From Massilia phyllostachyos (GTDB lineage: Bacteria; Pseudomonadota; Gammaproteobacteria; Burkholderiales; Burkholderiaceae_D), in the NCBI RefSeq assembly GCF_021044825.1, contig NZ_JAJNOC010000002.1, positions 124,001 to 188,000 on the forward strand: a DNA stretch of 64,000 bases, in the 5' to 3' direction. Of this stretch, positions 42,180 to 58,583 are shown in pieces. The notes under the pieces were generated by a model that was given only the letters and a program-made list of their open reading frames with translations, made no database searches and had not been told where the DNA came from. The position numbers were made by a program, and so were the translations under genes. How positions within the stretch are numbered: the stretch's first letter is position 1; the number at the start of each line of letters is the position of its first letter.

Positions 42180-43525
42180 GGGAGCTCCTTGTCAACGATG
42201 GGCGCGACTTCCAGGGTCAGGCCGCTGCGCCCGAGTACGCGCACGGCCTGGCCCGGCACCAGAACGGCGCTGCTGAGCGCGCGCCAGGATTCGCCCTCGA
42301 CGTGGACCCAGGCTTCATGTCCGCTCGAGTCGCCGATGCGCTCGACCGTCGCCAGCATCCCGACCATGCCGCCCGCCACCGGCCGCCGGCGCGTGCGCAG
42401 CGCCAGGCGCGCGGTGGCGAACAGCAGCAGGGCGCTGGCCACGGCCAGCGGGACCAGCAGGCCGAGCGGAATGCCGTAGCCGGGCAGCTCGGTATCGATC
42501 AGCATCAGGGCGCCGGCGACGAAGGCGGCGACGCCGCCCAGGCCGAGGATGCCGAAGCTGGGCAAAAACGCTTCCAGGCCCATGAACACCAGTCCCAGCG
42601 CGATCAGGGCCAGGCCGGCGTAGTTTACCGGCAGCAGCTGCAGCGCGTAGAGCCCGAGCAGCAGGCAGATCGCGCCGATCACGCCGGGCGCCACCGCGCC
42701 GGGATTCATGAATTCGAACACCAGGCCGTAGATCCCGACCGTCATCAGGAGCAGGGCCACGCTCGGATTGGTGAGCGCGGCCAGCACCTCGGTGCGCCAG
42801 TCGGGCGCGAATTCGACCAGCGGCGCGCCGCGCGTGGCCAGGCGCCGCTCCTGCCCGAGCACGGTCACGCTGCGGCCGTCGAGCTGCGCCAGCAGGGCGG
42901 CGACGTCCGGCGCATTCAGGTCGGCGACGCCCAGGCGCTGGGCTTCCCCGGCACTCAGGCTGAGCGACTCGCGCACCGCGCCCTCGGCCCAGTCGGCGTT
43001 GCGTCCGCGCAGCTGGGCCAGGCTGCGCAGGTAGGCGGCGGCGTCGTTCAGCGCCTTTCTTTCCATCGCCGATGCGCCGCCGTCCGGCTTGCCGGCTCCC
43101 GGCTGGGCGGGCGCCTCGCCCGGACGCGTGCCGATGGCGACCGGAGTGGCAGCGCCCACATTGGTGCCCGGCGCCATGGCCGCGATGTGGCTGGCGTACA
43201 GCAGGTAGGTGCCGGCGCTGGCGGCGCGCGCGCCGCTGGGGGCGACGAAGGCGGCGACCGGCACCCGGCTCGCCAGGATCGCCTTGATCACGCCGCGCAT
43301 CGCGGTATCCAGGCCGCCGGGCGTGTCCATGCGCAGGACCAGCAGCTGACAGCCGCGCCGGTGCGAGGCGTCGATGCCGCGCACGACGTGGTCGGCGGTG
43401 GCCGGGCCGAGGGCGCCGTCGATGCCCAGCAGGCAGACCGGAGCGTGGGCGGAGGCGGGGGCGGCCAGCGCCGGCATCGGCAGCAGGGCCGCGATCAGCA
43501 ATGCCAGGGCAGCCAGGTAGCGCAT
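42176..43525 (-). CDS. nfeD: NfeD-family membrane-bound ClpP-class serine protease
   Basis: 449 aa from ATG 43525, which gives a clean signal peptide '[20 protein letters not shown]'. The N-terminal ClpP-like protease domain (about 28-225) carries the Ser in '[20 protein letters not shown]' and the Lys in '[12 protein letters not shown]', the Ser-Lys dyad of the 1510-type proteases that cleave stomatin C-termini. Then come four or five membrane spans (about 250-380) and a C-terminal OB-fold NfeD domain ('[13 protein letters not shown]'). A Gly/Pro-rich insert lies between Ser and Lys. Forms an operon with slipin (ATGA overlap). Long-form NfeD, as expected with a slipin. Confidence 0.93.
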   Translation of the reverse strand: MRYLAALALLIAALLPMPALAAPASAHAPVCLLGIDGALGPATADHVVRGIDASHRRGCQLLVLRMDTPGGLDTAMRGVIKAILASRVPVAAFVAPSGARAASAGTYLLYASHIAAMAPGTNVGAATPVAIGTRPGEAPAQPGAGKPDGGASAMERKALNDAAAYLRSLAQLRGRNADWAEGAVRESLSLSAGEAQRLGVADLNAPDVAALLAQLDGRSVTVLGQERRLATRGAPLVEFAPDWRTEVLAALTNPSVALLLMTVGIYGLVFEFMNPGAVAPGVIGAICLLLGLYALQLLPVNYAGLALIALGLVFMGLEAFLPSFGILGLGGVAAFVAGALMLIDTELPGYGIPLGLLVPLAVASALLLFATARLALRTRRRPVAGGMVGMLATVERIGDSSGHEAWVHVEGESWRALSSAVLVPGQAVRVLGRSGLTLEVAPIVDKELP

Positions 43526-43677
43526 CACGGTCGTTCCGAGAAAAGTGGGCCGTCTCCGTCTTGGACCATAACGACCAGCACTCGTTCCCGGCACGCCCGA
43601 AAGTTAACTCAGGAGAAATGTTTCTACAAAGAACGAGTAAAATTTTATTAACGTTGGCGGGCTCGTCGGCACAAATA

Positions 43678-43694
43678 TGCTGGAAATTCCAGCA
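43678..43694. promoter_or_regulatory. Perfect 17-bp palindrome in the AT-rich leader of the giant surface gene
   Basis: TGCTGGAA-A-TTCCAGCA: two 8-bp arms around one central base, in a 150-bp AT-rich stretch that stands out from the GC-rich surroundings and lies about 95 bp before the giant gene's start. The form suits a homodimeric repressor or activator site. I recognise no specific regulator. Confidence 0.45.
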
Positions 43695-43747
43695 GAAGCC
43701 GAAGAATATTAGTTGTTTGTTCGCAACATTCCCTATGTCAAGCTTGT

Positions 43748-43765
43748 TGTAGGTTCATTCCTACA
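43748..43765. promoter_or_regulatory. Inverted repeat near the giant gene start
   Basis: TGTAGG-TTCATT-CCTACA: 6-bp arms with a 6-base centre, 22 bp upstream of the likely ATG. It may be a second operator or an mRNA hairpin controlling translation initiation; no Shine-Dalgarno sequence is obvious nearby. Function unproven. Confidence 0.4.
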
Positions 43766-43786
43766 TCGACAATAGCGGTCTTGTAT

Positions 43787-46700
43787 ATGCCATTGCGCGC
43801 GCCGACCACTGCGCGCCGACCCACGATGACCCTCACGAGCTTCAGGCAGCGACCTGCCGGCCCCACCCCCGGCGTCCACTTCTTAGCGCGCCTGCTGCGC
43901 ACCTGCCTGTTCGCGCTCGCCTTCGTCGCCAGCCATGCCGGCGCGGTCGACCTGCTGGTCTCGAACTTCACCGACAGCCCCGACCCGGCGACGCGTGGCG
44001 GCAGGATCGCCTACAGCGCCACCATCACCAACAACGAGACCGATACCGCGACCGGCGTCACATTGGCCTTCGCCCTCGATCCGAACACCAGCTTCGACAG
44101 CGTCTCGGACACGGCGCGCTGCAGCTACGCACCCGGAACGCACACCGTCAACTGCCTCTATCCGGCGGTGCGCGGCGACCTGTCGGGCGCCGGTTCGGCC
44201 GACGTGTTCACCGCAGTGGTCACCGTCACCAGCAAGACCGGCGCCGGCGCGACCGTCGGGGCCACGGCCACCGTCTCCAGCGCCCAGACCGACAGCAACC
44301 CCAGCAACAACAGCCTGAGCCAGGTCACCACGATCGACAACGGCGCCGACCTCGCCTTGAGCCTGTCGGGCGCGCCGAACCCGGTGCTGGCCGGCGCCAA
44401 CCTGACCTACACGGCGGCGGTGAGCAACCTCGGCCCCAACGCGGCCGCCGCTACCACCGTCAGCCTGAATCTGTCGCCCAACGTCACCTACAGCAGCTAC
44501 AGCGGCAACGGCTGGAGCTGCGCCCTGGCCGGCCAGGTCTTGAGCTGCACCCGCGCGTTCAGCGCGGTCGGCGCGCTGCCCGCGATCAGCGTGGTGACCA
44601 AGGTGACCGGCGCGGTGTCCGGCACCATCACCACCTCGGGCACGGTGTCGACCAGCGGCGCCGCCAGCGACTTCAACCCCGACAACAACACCACCACCGC
44701 CAACGTCACCGTCAATCCGGGCGCCGACCTGGCGATGAGCGTGAGCGCGAACACCGCCAAGCCGGAGGCGAACGCCCCGGTGATCTTTACCCTGCAGCCG
44801 CGCAACCTCGGACCGTTCGGGGCCTCGAACGTGACCGTGACCGACACCCTGCCGGCCGGCTTCAGCGGCATCGGCGCCAGCGGCGCCGGCTGGAGCTGCG
44901 GCGTGTCGGGGCAGACCGTCACCTGCACCCGCGCCAGCTACGCCGTCGGCGCCAGCAACAACATCGCCGTCACCGCGACCACGCCGGACGTGGCGACCGC
45001 GACGGGCTACACGAATACGGCCACCATCGCCAGCAGCGCAACGCCGGATCCGGTCAACGGCAACAACAGCGGCAGCGCCAGCGTCAACGTGATGCCGCCC
45101 GGGGCCGACCTGTCGATCACCAAGTCCAAGGGCCCGAACCCGGTGGCCCAGGGCGGCGAACTCACCTCGACCATCCGTGTCACCAACAATGGGCCGCAGG
45201 GCGCGCGCGCCGGCGAAGTCTCGGTGCGCGAGACCCTGCCGGCCGGCGAGACCTTCGCCAGCTTCAGCGGCAGCAACTGGAGTTGCGGCGCCCAGGTCGG
45301 CCAGGTCGTGACCTGTACCTACAATGCGGCGCTGGCCCTGAACGGCAACAGCAGCAACCTGCTTCTCAAGACCACCGCCGGCGCCGCCGGCACGCTGACC
45401 AACGAGGCCTGCGCCGTCTATACCGACTCGGTCGGCGCCATGCTGGATGCCAACCCCGACAACAACTGCCGCAGCGCCAGCGTGTCCGCGACCGCCACGC
45501 CGAACGCGATCGACCTGGCGATCAGCAAGACCGTCGACGTCGACCCGCTGGCCTGGAACGCGACGACCCTGGTGTACACCGTCACCGTCACCAACCTGGT
45601 CGATGCGCCCGCCACCGGGGTGGTGATGAGCGACGCCATCCCCGGCCACATCGCCGGCAGCACCGGCGTGAGCGCGGTGCGCGACGCCGCGGCCAGCACC
45701 GCCTCGGCCACCTTCAACTGCAGCAACGGCGCCACCGTCAGCTGTTCCCAGACCGGCGGCACGATCGGCAGGAACGAAACCGTGGTGTTCCGGATCACGG
45801 TGACCCGTCCGCTGCTCGACAGCGGCGCCACGAAGTTCACCAATACCGCGACCGTCACCTCCACCGATCTCGGGGATGTCGACACCAGCAACAACTCGGC
45901 CTCGGTACAGGTGAAGGTCGACCCGGTCGCGGACGTCCACGTCAGCGCCAGCGCCACCCCGGTCTCGACCGAAGCCGGCACCAGCGTCACCTATGTCTTC
46001 ACCGTAAACAATGCCGGCCCCTCGACCGCCAGCGGCATCACCCTGAGCCAGGTATTCGACATCTCGGCCGGCACCTACACCTACCTGTCGCATGCGACTG
46101 GCGGCGGCAGCTGCACCTGGAACAACGCCGACACGCTGAACTGCTCCTTGAACAGCCTGGCGCGCAACACCACGACCACGGTGACCGTGGTCGTGCGTCC
46201 CGACTACATGTCGTCGCCGCCGTCCACGCGCACGCTGACCGGCGCCGCCACCGTCGCCACCACGACCAAGGAAAGCAATACCGCGAACAACACGGCGAGC
46301 GCGAGCAGCGCGGTGATCCAGGCCGCCCTCGACCTGCTGGTGAATAACAGCGACTCGCCCGATCCGCTCGGCTTCGTGCCGGCCGGCGCGGGGCCGACCT
46401 TCCCGGACAACGTCGTCACCTTCCGCAACACCATCACCAACCGCGGCCCCTCGGTGGCCTCCAGCCTGGTGCTGACCTACCGAATGACGCCTCCGGCGGG
46501 GAAAAGCGCGACCTTCCTGGGCGACAAGCTGACCGCCACCGGCCAGTCCTACAGCAATTACTGCAACAACGTGAACGCGCAGGCCACCGGCGCTGCGCCC
46601 CTGACGGTGACGTGCGCCTTCCCGGCGAACTTCATCCTGCTCGCAAACAACGCGACCACCGATCTTTTCCTCGACTTCCGGGTCGACAGCGCGCCCTCGG

Positions 46701-49700
46701 CCACGGGAGACACCTTTCGTTCGATGGTCAGCATCGCCTCCAGCGAACCGGACACCGTGGCCTCGAACAACAGCATCGAGCAGACCACCACCGTGCGCAT
46801 GCGCTCCGACCTGCAGCTGGCCAAGAGCGCGCGCGCCTGGATCGGCGGGGCCGACGCCGCCGCCAGCACCGTGCAGGTGCGCCAGCCCTTCTACTGGGTG
46901 CTGACCCTGACCAATGCCGGCCCGGGCGACAGCCAGGTCACCACCATCAAGGACACCCTGCCGGCCGGCGTGGCCCTGTACACGCCGCCCGCCGGTGCGC
47001 CCGGCCAATACAAGACGGCGCCCTACAGCGGCGGCGTGAGCTGGAGCGCCAGCAATGGCGCCTCGGGCGCCTGCTCGGGCACGACCACGCTGACCTGCGA
47101 TATCGGCGTGCTGGAAAGCGGCAAGGTCGCGGTTGTGCGGGTGCCGGTGGTGTCGGTCACGGCCGGCAGCCGCAACAACTGCGCCAGCGCCACCACCTCG
47201 GAAGTCGACCCGAACCAGGCCAACAATACCAGCATCTGCTCGAGCGTGACGGTGCAGCAGTCGAGCCTGGCCGGCGCCGTCTACCACGACGCCGACAACA
47301 ACGGCGCGAGGAGCGGCGCGGAGGCCGGCATCGGCAGTGTCGCGCTGACGCTCGCCGGCGCCGACGACTACGGCAACCCGGTCAGCCTGGGCGCCACCAG
47401 CGCGGCCGACGGCGGCTTCAGCTTCGGCGCCCTGTCGCCGGGCAGCTATACCTTGAGCGAAACCCATCCGGCGGCGTGGCTGGACGGCATCGACAAGGCC
47501 GGCAGCGCGGGCGGCACGCCGGGCGCGGTCGGCAGCGATGCGATCAGCGGCATCGTCCTGGGCGGGAACACGAGCGCCAGCGGCTACCTGTTCGGCGAAG
47601 TCGCCAAGGCCAGCCTGTCCGGCTACGTCTTCGTGGACGGCAACGACAATGCGCTGCGCGACCCCGGCGAGGCCGCCGGCATCCCGGGCGTCACCATGAC
47701 GCTCACCGGCGCCGACGACCTGGGGGCGGTCAGCCTCAACACCACCACCGCCGCGGCCGGCCTGTACACCTTCGCCAACCTGCGTCCCGGCACCTACCGC
47801 ATCGAACAGGCCACGATCGGCGGCGTCACCCATACCGGCATGACCATCGGCAGCAAGGGCGGCAGCGACGGCGCCACCGTGCTGGCCGCCGGCGCCGCGG
47901 TGCGCGGCCAGACCAAGCGCGCCATCGACGCCGTGCTGCTCGCGGGCGGCGACAGCGCCACCGGCTACGACTTCGGCGAGAGCGGCCAGGGCCTGACCGG
48001 CTTCGTCTACGCCGACCGCAACGGCAACGGCGTCAAGGACGCGGGCGAGGTCGGCATCGCCGGCGTCGCCATGACCCTGTCCGGCTCCACTTCCAGCGGC
48101 GTCAGCGTGTGCGTGGCGATCAGCCCGAACCCATGCACGGTCCTCACCGGCGCCAACGGCGGCTACGCCTTCTCCGGCCTCCCGGCCAGCGACGCCACCG
48201 GCTACACCATTACCGAGCAGGCCCAGAACAGCAGCCCGCTGTCCGGCTACGGCGACGGCGCCGAGCGCGCCGGCACCCTCGGTGGATCGACCGCGGCCAA
48301 CGACGCCATCTCAGGCATCGTGGTGGCGCTCGGCCAATTCGGCGCCGGCTACGATTTCGGCGAACGCGCCGGCAGCCTGGCCGGCCGCGTCTACGTCGAC
48401 CTCGACGACGACGGCGCCCTGGGTGCAAGCGACAAGGGCGTCGCCGGCGTCACCATCACCCTGTCGGGCCGCAGCGCCGCGGGTGTCGACGTCTGCACCA
48501 TCCTCGGCTCCTGCAGCGCCGTCACCGGCGCCGACGGCAGCTATGCCTTCGCCGACCTGCCGGCCGCGAATGCCGCCGGCTATACCCTGGTCGAGACCCA
48601 GCCGCGCGACTACGGCGAGCGCACCACCGCCGCCGGCGGCGCCGGCGGCGCCGTGGGCCTGAGCGGCGCCAACAGCCAGGTGGCGGCGATCCTGCTCGGC
48701 GCCGGCGTGGCGGCGGACGGCTACCTGTTCGGCGAGAAGCCGGGCGCCCTGTCGGGGTACGCGTATATCGACGCCAACAACAACGGCGTGCGCGACGCCG
48801 GCGAACTGCCGCTCGCGGGCGTGGCCTTCACCCTGTCCGGCCAGAGCGCGGACGGGTTTGATGTGTGCACCCTGGCAGCGTGCGGCGCGGTCAGTGGCGC
48901 CGACGGCGCTTATCGATTCAGTGGCCTGCCGAACGCCGGCGCGGCCGGCTACACCGTGACCCAGCAGGCCCAGACCCTGGCGCCGCTGGCCACCCTCCTG
49001 GACGGCAAGGTCAGCAAAGGGACCGGCTGCGGCAGCTGCACCGTGTCCGCCGGCGCGCCCAACGCGATCGCCGGCATCCCGGTGGTGGCGGGCAGCGCCT
49101 TCGAGCACTACGACTTCGGCGAACTGCGCCCGGCCGCGATCGCGGGCAGCGTGTATGTCGACACCAACCGGAACGGCGCGCTGGATGCGGGCGAAGCATT
49201 GGGCGGCGTGGCCCTGGCCCTGAGCGGCGTCGACGACCTGGGCAACCCGGTCGGCTTGACCACCGCCAGCGGCGCCGATGGCGGCTACCGCTTCGACACC
49301 CTGCGGCCGTCCGGCCCGGCCGGCTACACGGTGCTTGAAACCCAGCCGGCCGGCTACGCCGACTTCGCCGGGACGCTGGGCAGCCGCGCCGGTTCGCTGG
49401 GCGGGACCGTCGCGCCGAACGCGGTGAGCGGCATCGTCACCGCCAGCGCCGCCGCCGGCGTCAACTACGACTTCCGCGAGCAGGGCGCGGCCCTGTCCGG
49501 CCGGGTCTATATGGACTACAACGACAACGGCATCGTCGACACCGGCGAGACCCCGCTGCCCGGCGTGACCATCACGCTGGAAGGCACCGACGCGCGCGGC
49601 AATGCGGTGCGCCTGGTCGCGCTCAGCGGCGCCGACGGGTTCTACCGCTTCACCGGCCTGGCCGGCGGCAGCTATACGCTCACCGAGACCCAGCCGGGCG

Positions 49701-52700
49701 GCGTGCTCGATGGCCGCGAACGCGCCGGCAGCGCCGGCGGCACGGTCGACAACAGCATCTTCGACCACCAGGCCGTCCACAATGCGATCAGCGCGATCGC
49801 GCTGCCGGCCGGCGCGGACGCCACCGGCTACGACTTCGGCGAGCGCCCGATCCCGGTGCCGCTCACGAACAACGTGTCGGGCCGCGTCTACCTCGACCAG
49901 AACGGCAATGGCCGCGCCGAAGCCCAGGAACCGGGCATCGCCGGCGTCACCATCACCCTGGCCGGCGCCAGCCGCGACGGCGTGCGCATCGAGCGCAGCG
50001 TCGCCACCGGCGCCGACGGCCGCTTCGCCTTCACCGACCTGCCGGAGAGCGGCGCGGAAGGATACGTGCTGGCACAGATCCAGCCGGCCGGCTACCGCGA
50101 TGGCCAGAACAGCATCATGCCGGGCTATCCGGGCCGCGTGGCCGGCGGCAAGCCGTTGGCCGCCGGCGCAGCGGACCGCATCGAGGCCCTGGTGCTGGGC
50201 CAGGGCATGACCCTGGTGAACTACGACTTCGGCGAGCTGCCGGGGCTGGGGAGCATCGCGGGCCGGGTCTATGTCGACACGAACGACAACGGCGTCCCGG
50301 ACGCCGGCGAGACCGGCATCGCCGGCGTGGCGCTGGCATTGACCGGCGTCGACGCCGACGGCGCCGCCGTGCGCCGCGACCTGGTGAGCGGCGTCGACGG
50401 CAGCTTCCGTTTCACCGACCTGGCGCCGAGCAATGCGCAGGGTTACACCTTGACCGAAACCCAGCCGGCGTCGCACCGCGACCGCAAGACCACCATCGCG
50501 GCCGGCAATCCGGGCGCCGCGTCCGCAGCCAAGCCGCTGGCAAGCGGCGGCGCCGACGAGATCAAGGGCATCGTGCTGGCCGCCGGCCAGCAGCTCGACG
50601 GCTACCGCTTCGGCGAAGCACCTGGCCTGGGCGCGATCTCGGGCATCGTGTTCGCCGACCGCGACGACGACGGCGCGCGAGGCGCGAACGAGACCGGCAT
50701 CGGCGGCGTCAACCTCGTCCTGAGTGGCGTCGATGCCGACGGCAAGGCGGTGCGCCGCGAGACCGTCAGCGCAGCGGATGGCGGCTGGCGCTTCGCCGAC
50801 CTGGCGCCGAGCGATGCGCAAGGCTATACCGTCACCGAAACGCAGCCGGACAGCCACCGCGACGGCAAGACCATCGTTCCGAACGGCCAGCCCGGCAAGA
50901 CCGGCGCCAAGCCGGTCGCCAGCGGCGGCGCGGATGTCATTGCGGGCGTCGTGCTGGCCGGCCAGGAACTGGGCGGCTACCGCTTCGCCGAACTGGCGGT
51001 GGCGGGCGGCCGCATCGCCGGCAGCGTCTACCTGGACCGCAACGGCAACGGCCTGCGCGAAAACGAGGAAACCGGCATGGCCGGCGTGACCCTGCTGCTG
51101 AGCGGCCGCGGACGCGACGGCGCCGCCGTCGAGCGCAGCGCCGCCACCGGCGCCGACGGCCGCTTCGCCTTCGAGGGCGTGCCGCTGTCGGACGCCGCCG
51201 GCTACCGCCTGGCCGAGGTGCAGCCGGCCATGGTGGCCGACGGCCGCACCACAGTAACGGGTGGCCTGAGCGGCGCCGCGCAGGGCGCCAAGCCGGTCGG
51301 CGTGGGCGACCACGACGTGGTGACCGGCATCCGCATCGACGACGACACGAATGCCGACGGCTACCTGTTCGGCGAGGCCGCGATCCCGACCCTGAAACCC
51401 CCGATCGTCAACGGCTACGTCTGGATGGACCGCGGCCACAACCGCGTGCGTCCGGTCGACGGCAGCATGCAGGGCCTGGGCGGCTGGACCGTGGAACTGA
51501 GCCAGAACGAGCGCCTGGTCTGCCGCGTGCAGACCGATGCCGAAGGCTTCTACCAGTTCGACAACCTGCATTGCCCGGGCTACGAGGTGGACGGCCTGCC
51601 GACCGGTTCCGGCTTCGCGATCACCTTCAGCCGCGAAGGCTCGACCCTGCCGGCGGTCGCCCAGTCGGGCGGCAACAAGGGCAGGGTGGTGGCCAGCGGC
51701 GGACGCATCACCGACATCACCCTGCGCGCAGGCGAACAGGTGGTGGAGCAGAACCTGCCGCTCGACCCGGCCGGCATCGTCTACGACCTGGTGACCAGGA
51801 AGCCCGTCGCGGGCGCGGTGGTGACTATCGCCGGCCCGGCGGGCTTCGTCGCGGAGCGCCACCTGGTGGGCGCCGAGGCGGCGGTCAGCCAGACCGTCGG
51901 CAGCGACGGCATGTACCAGTTCCTGCTGCAGAACGATTTCCCGACCGGCGTCTACACGCTGTCGGTGGCGGCGCCGAACGGCTACCTGCCGGGCGTATCG
52001 AAGGAGCTGCCGGCCTGCCAGGGCGCGCCACGGGTGACCCTGGCGCCGACCCCGGCCCTGGTCCAGCGCAGCGACGGCGCGCCCGCGCTGCCGGTGCCGC
52101 TGCACCGGCCGGAAGCCTGCGCCGGCATCGTCGCGGGCGGCGCCGAGAGCACCCAGTACTACCTGGGCTTCCTGATCACGAACGGCGGTTCCGCGCCGAT
52201 CCTGAACAACCACATCCCGCTCGATCCGGTGGCGAGCGGCGGCGTGGTGCTGACCAAGACCACGCCGATGGTCAACGTGGCGCGCGGCGAGCTGGTGCCC
52301 TACACCATCACCGCCGCCAACGCGACCGATGCGACGCTGGCGGGCGTGGTGCTGCGCGACCGCATGCCGGCCGGCTTCAAGTACCGTCCGGGCAGCGCGC
52401 GCGTCGACGGCGTGGCGAGCGAGCCGAAGGTCGACGGCCGCGAGCTGTCCTGGCCGGCGCGCACCCTGGCGCCGCGCGCACGCCTGGCCGTCACCCTGGT
52501 GCTGGCGGTCGGCGCCGGCGTGGGAGAAGGCGAGTACGTCAACCAGGCCGAGGCCGTGAACGCCCTCGGCGCTCCGCTGGCGCCCCCGGCCACGGCGGCG
52601 GTGCGCATCGTGCCGGACGCCACCTTCGATTGCCCGGACGTGATCGGCAAGGTGTTCGACGACGCCAACGCCAACGGCTACCAGGACGAGGGCGAGATGG

Positions 52701-53196
52701 GCCTGCCGGCGGTGCGCCTGGCGACCCCGCGCGGCTTGCTCGTGACCACCGACGCCCAGGGCCGCTACCACGTGCCCTGCGCCGAGCTGCCGGACCCGGA
52801 CCGCGGCGCCAACTTCGTGATGAAGCTGGACGAACGCACCCTGCCGTCGGGCTACCGCGTCACCACCGAGAACCCGGGCGTGGCGCGCGTCACGCGCGGC
52901 AAGGTCACCAAACTGAATTTCGGCGCGGCGATCCACCGCGTGGTGCGCATCGAGCTTTCCGATGCCGCTTTTGAAGAAGGCGGCGACGGCTTGCGCGCGC
53001 AGTGGCAACAACAGATCGACACGATGATGGAACAACTCAAGAAGAAGCCCTCGGTGCTGCGCATCGCCTACCAGCGGGGCGCGGCGGGCGAGGAGGCGGC
53101 GCGCAGGCGCGTGGCGGCCTTGCGCGACGCGGTGCGTGCGCGTTGGAAGGAACTGGGCGATGCCTATCCGCTCGCGGTCGAAGTGGAGGACGTGCG

Positions 53197-53200
<4 letters not shown>
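43787..53200 (+). CDS. Giant surface protein: DUF11-type domains followed by 12 SdrD-B-like repeats
   Basis: 3137 aa from ATG 43787 (ATG 43826 would give a shorter leader). Signal peptide ends near residue 53 ('LFALAFVASHAGA'). Residues about 54-1155 contain about eight DUF11/isopeptide-type beta domains, each opening like 'GADLALSLSGAPNPVLAGAN'. Residues about 1160-2600 hold 12 SdrD-B-like domains with a calcium-loop motif such as 'VDTNDNGVPDAGETGIAGV', about 125 residues apart. A further DUF11-like domain (about 2820-2930), one more SdrD-like unit with 'DDANANGYQDEGE', and a degenerate OmpA-like C-terminal segment end the protein. There is no LPXTG or PEP-CTERM anchor. The stop overlaps the next gene by 4 bp (ATGA). 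Probably an exported rod-like adhesin stabilised by Ca2+, displayed with the downstream barrel protein (inference). Confidence 0.85.
47266..51560 (+). repeat. Twelve tandem SdrD-B-like repeat units (about 375 bp each)
   Basis: Units begin at about 47266, 47608, 47990, 48370, 48745, 49132, 49486, 49867, 50250, 50630, 51007 and 51400. Each encodes an S-G-x-V/I-Y/F-x-D opening, a D-x-N-x-N-G acidic calcium-loop motif with D-x-G-E, a central 'GVDGSFRFTDL'-like strand and a 'GYDFGE'-like ending. Units 9 and 10 share especially close wording ('LAPSNAQGYT' / 'LAPSDAQGYT'), suggesting recent duplication. Such arrays commonly change copy number by recombination. Confidence 0.8.
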
Positions 53201-57483
<4,283 letters not shown>

Positions 57484-57593
57484 CAGGGTGGACGGCTTTG
57501 CCGTCCGCGCGTTCAAATCCCTGATGAACTGACGCGCCGCGATTATTCACCGTCTGGTTGAACGCGTGGGCGGAGGACCGCCCACCCTACGAA
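57484..57593. repeat. Inverted pair of palindromic REP-like elements (BIME-like)
   Basis: Arm A (57484-57516) reads CAGGGTGGACGG...CCGTCC then GCGCGTTCAA; arm B (57558-57590) is the same family in opposite orientation (TTGAACGCG then GGGCGG...CCGCCC and ACCCTAC). Each arm has its own internal palindrome. The pair lies between convergent genes, and arm B supplies the TAG stop codon of the minus-strand LprI-like gene. Likely a bidirectional terminator/mRNA stabiliser and a member of a dispersed repeat family (second pair at 62799). Confidence 0.7.
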
Positions 57594-58576
57594 CCCCAGT
57601 TCTTCAGCAGTTTCTCGAGCATCGCGATGCGCTTGCGCGTGAAGTAGGCGCGCCAGGCGTTTGCTGACACCTGCGGGTACTTCACCTTGCCGAACGCCAC
57701 CCAGGCGTCGCGGTAGGCCAGCCAGCTGCGCTGGGTGCGCTGGACGCCTTCGAAGCGGATGGTGCCGTACTGCGGCTCGGGCAGGGCCTTGAGCTGCTTG
57801 TAGACGGCATTGAGCCGCGCGTCGAGGCGCGCGAACTCGGCGTCGCCGTCGCGCGGCAAGGCGCCCTTCTCGAAGGCGGCGACCGAGGCGCGCAAGTCCT
57901 CGCGCTGGCGCGCTTCTTCCTCGATCGTGAAGGCGGCGCGCGCGGTGCCGCTCAGGTCGACCTCCTCCGTGCTGCGCTGTTCGAAGAAGTCGTGCGCCCG
58001 GGTCTCCAACCTGGCGAAGGCCTGCTTCTGCGGTGCGCTCCACGGCGCGATCAGCCTGGCGAAGCCGGCGCCGCGCTTCTGTTCCTTGAGGTCGTTGGCG
58101 ACCGAGGCGCACCAGCCGCCCATGTAGCCGCTGGTGGCGTCGTCGCAGATGTCGATCGGTTTCCTGTCGCGTCCCGCTTCCATCGCCGCCAGGTGCTCGA
58201 GCCGCAGCGCCGTCTCGGCGACCGCGCCGCCGGCCTCGCAGGCGGCCTTGCGCGCCAGCGCATAGTCGCGCGGCACGCCCTGGCCGTTCGCATAGACCAT
58301 CATCAGCACGCCCTTGTCCTCCTGGAAGGGCAACTGCTCCTCCGTGGCGGCAAGGGCGCATTGGCGGGCGCGTACATGATCGACCGGCGTACCGATGCCG
58401 TAGTAGAGTTTGGTCGCCACGCAGCCGGCCAGCTTGCCCTGTTCAGCGGCGGGCGCTCGGTGGGCGGCAGGATAGGACTTGGCGGTCAAGACCTTGCATT
58501 GCGCCTCGACGTCGGCAGCGGCGAGCGCGCAGCTGGAGAAGGCCCCGAGCAGGAGGGCGAGCATGGTGTATTTCAT
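57587..58576 (-). CDS. LprI/DUF1311-like secreted protein
   Basis: 329 aa from ATG 58576. Signal peptide about 1-20 ('MLALLLGAFSSCALAAADVE'). The middle contains cysteine-bearing Sel1-like text ('YANGQGVPRDYALARKAAC'), and the C-terminal part has the LprI/DUF1311 signature 'RTQRSWLAYRDAWVAF' with upstream 'RLNAVYKQLKAL'. LprI-type domains inhibit lysozyme in some bacteria; that function is not shown here. Probably periplasmic. The stop codon TAG lies inside the REP-like element, so insertion of the repeat may have set the present C-terminus. It sits 7 bp downstream of a methyltransferase gene. Confidence 0.72.
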   Translation of the reverse strand: MKYTMLALLLGAFSSCALAAADVEAQCKVLTAKSYPAAHRAPAAEQGKLAGCVATKLYYGIGTPVDHVRARQCALAATEEQLPFQEDKGVLMMVYANGQGVPRDYALARKAACEAGGAVAETALRLEHLAAMEAGRDRKPIDICDDATSGYMGGWCASVANDLKEQKRGAGFARLIAPWSAPQKQAFARLETRAHDFFEQRSTEEVDLSGTARAAFTIEEEARQREDLRASVAAFEKGALPRDGDAEFARLDARLNAVYKQLKALPEPQYGTIRFEGVQRTQRSWLAYRDAWVAFGKVKYPQVSANAWRAYFTRKRIAMLEKLLKNWGS

Positions 58577-58583
58577 GTGCCCC

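Noticed and set aside
43883..47833. Long minus-strand open frame (1316 codons) opposite the DUF11 region
   Set aside because: Shadow of GC-rich coding DNA; no recognisable motif, signal or ribosome site.
47266..51560. Regular repeats as a possible CRISPR-like array
   Set aside because: The period is about 375 bp, fully coding in one frame, with repeated protein domains and no spacers.
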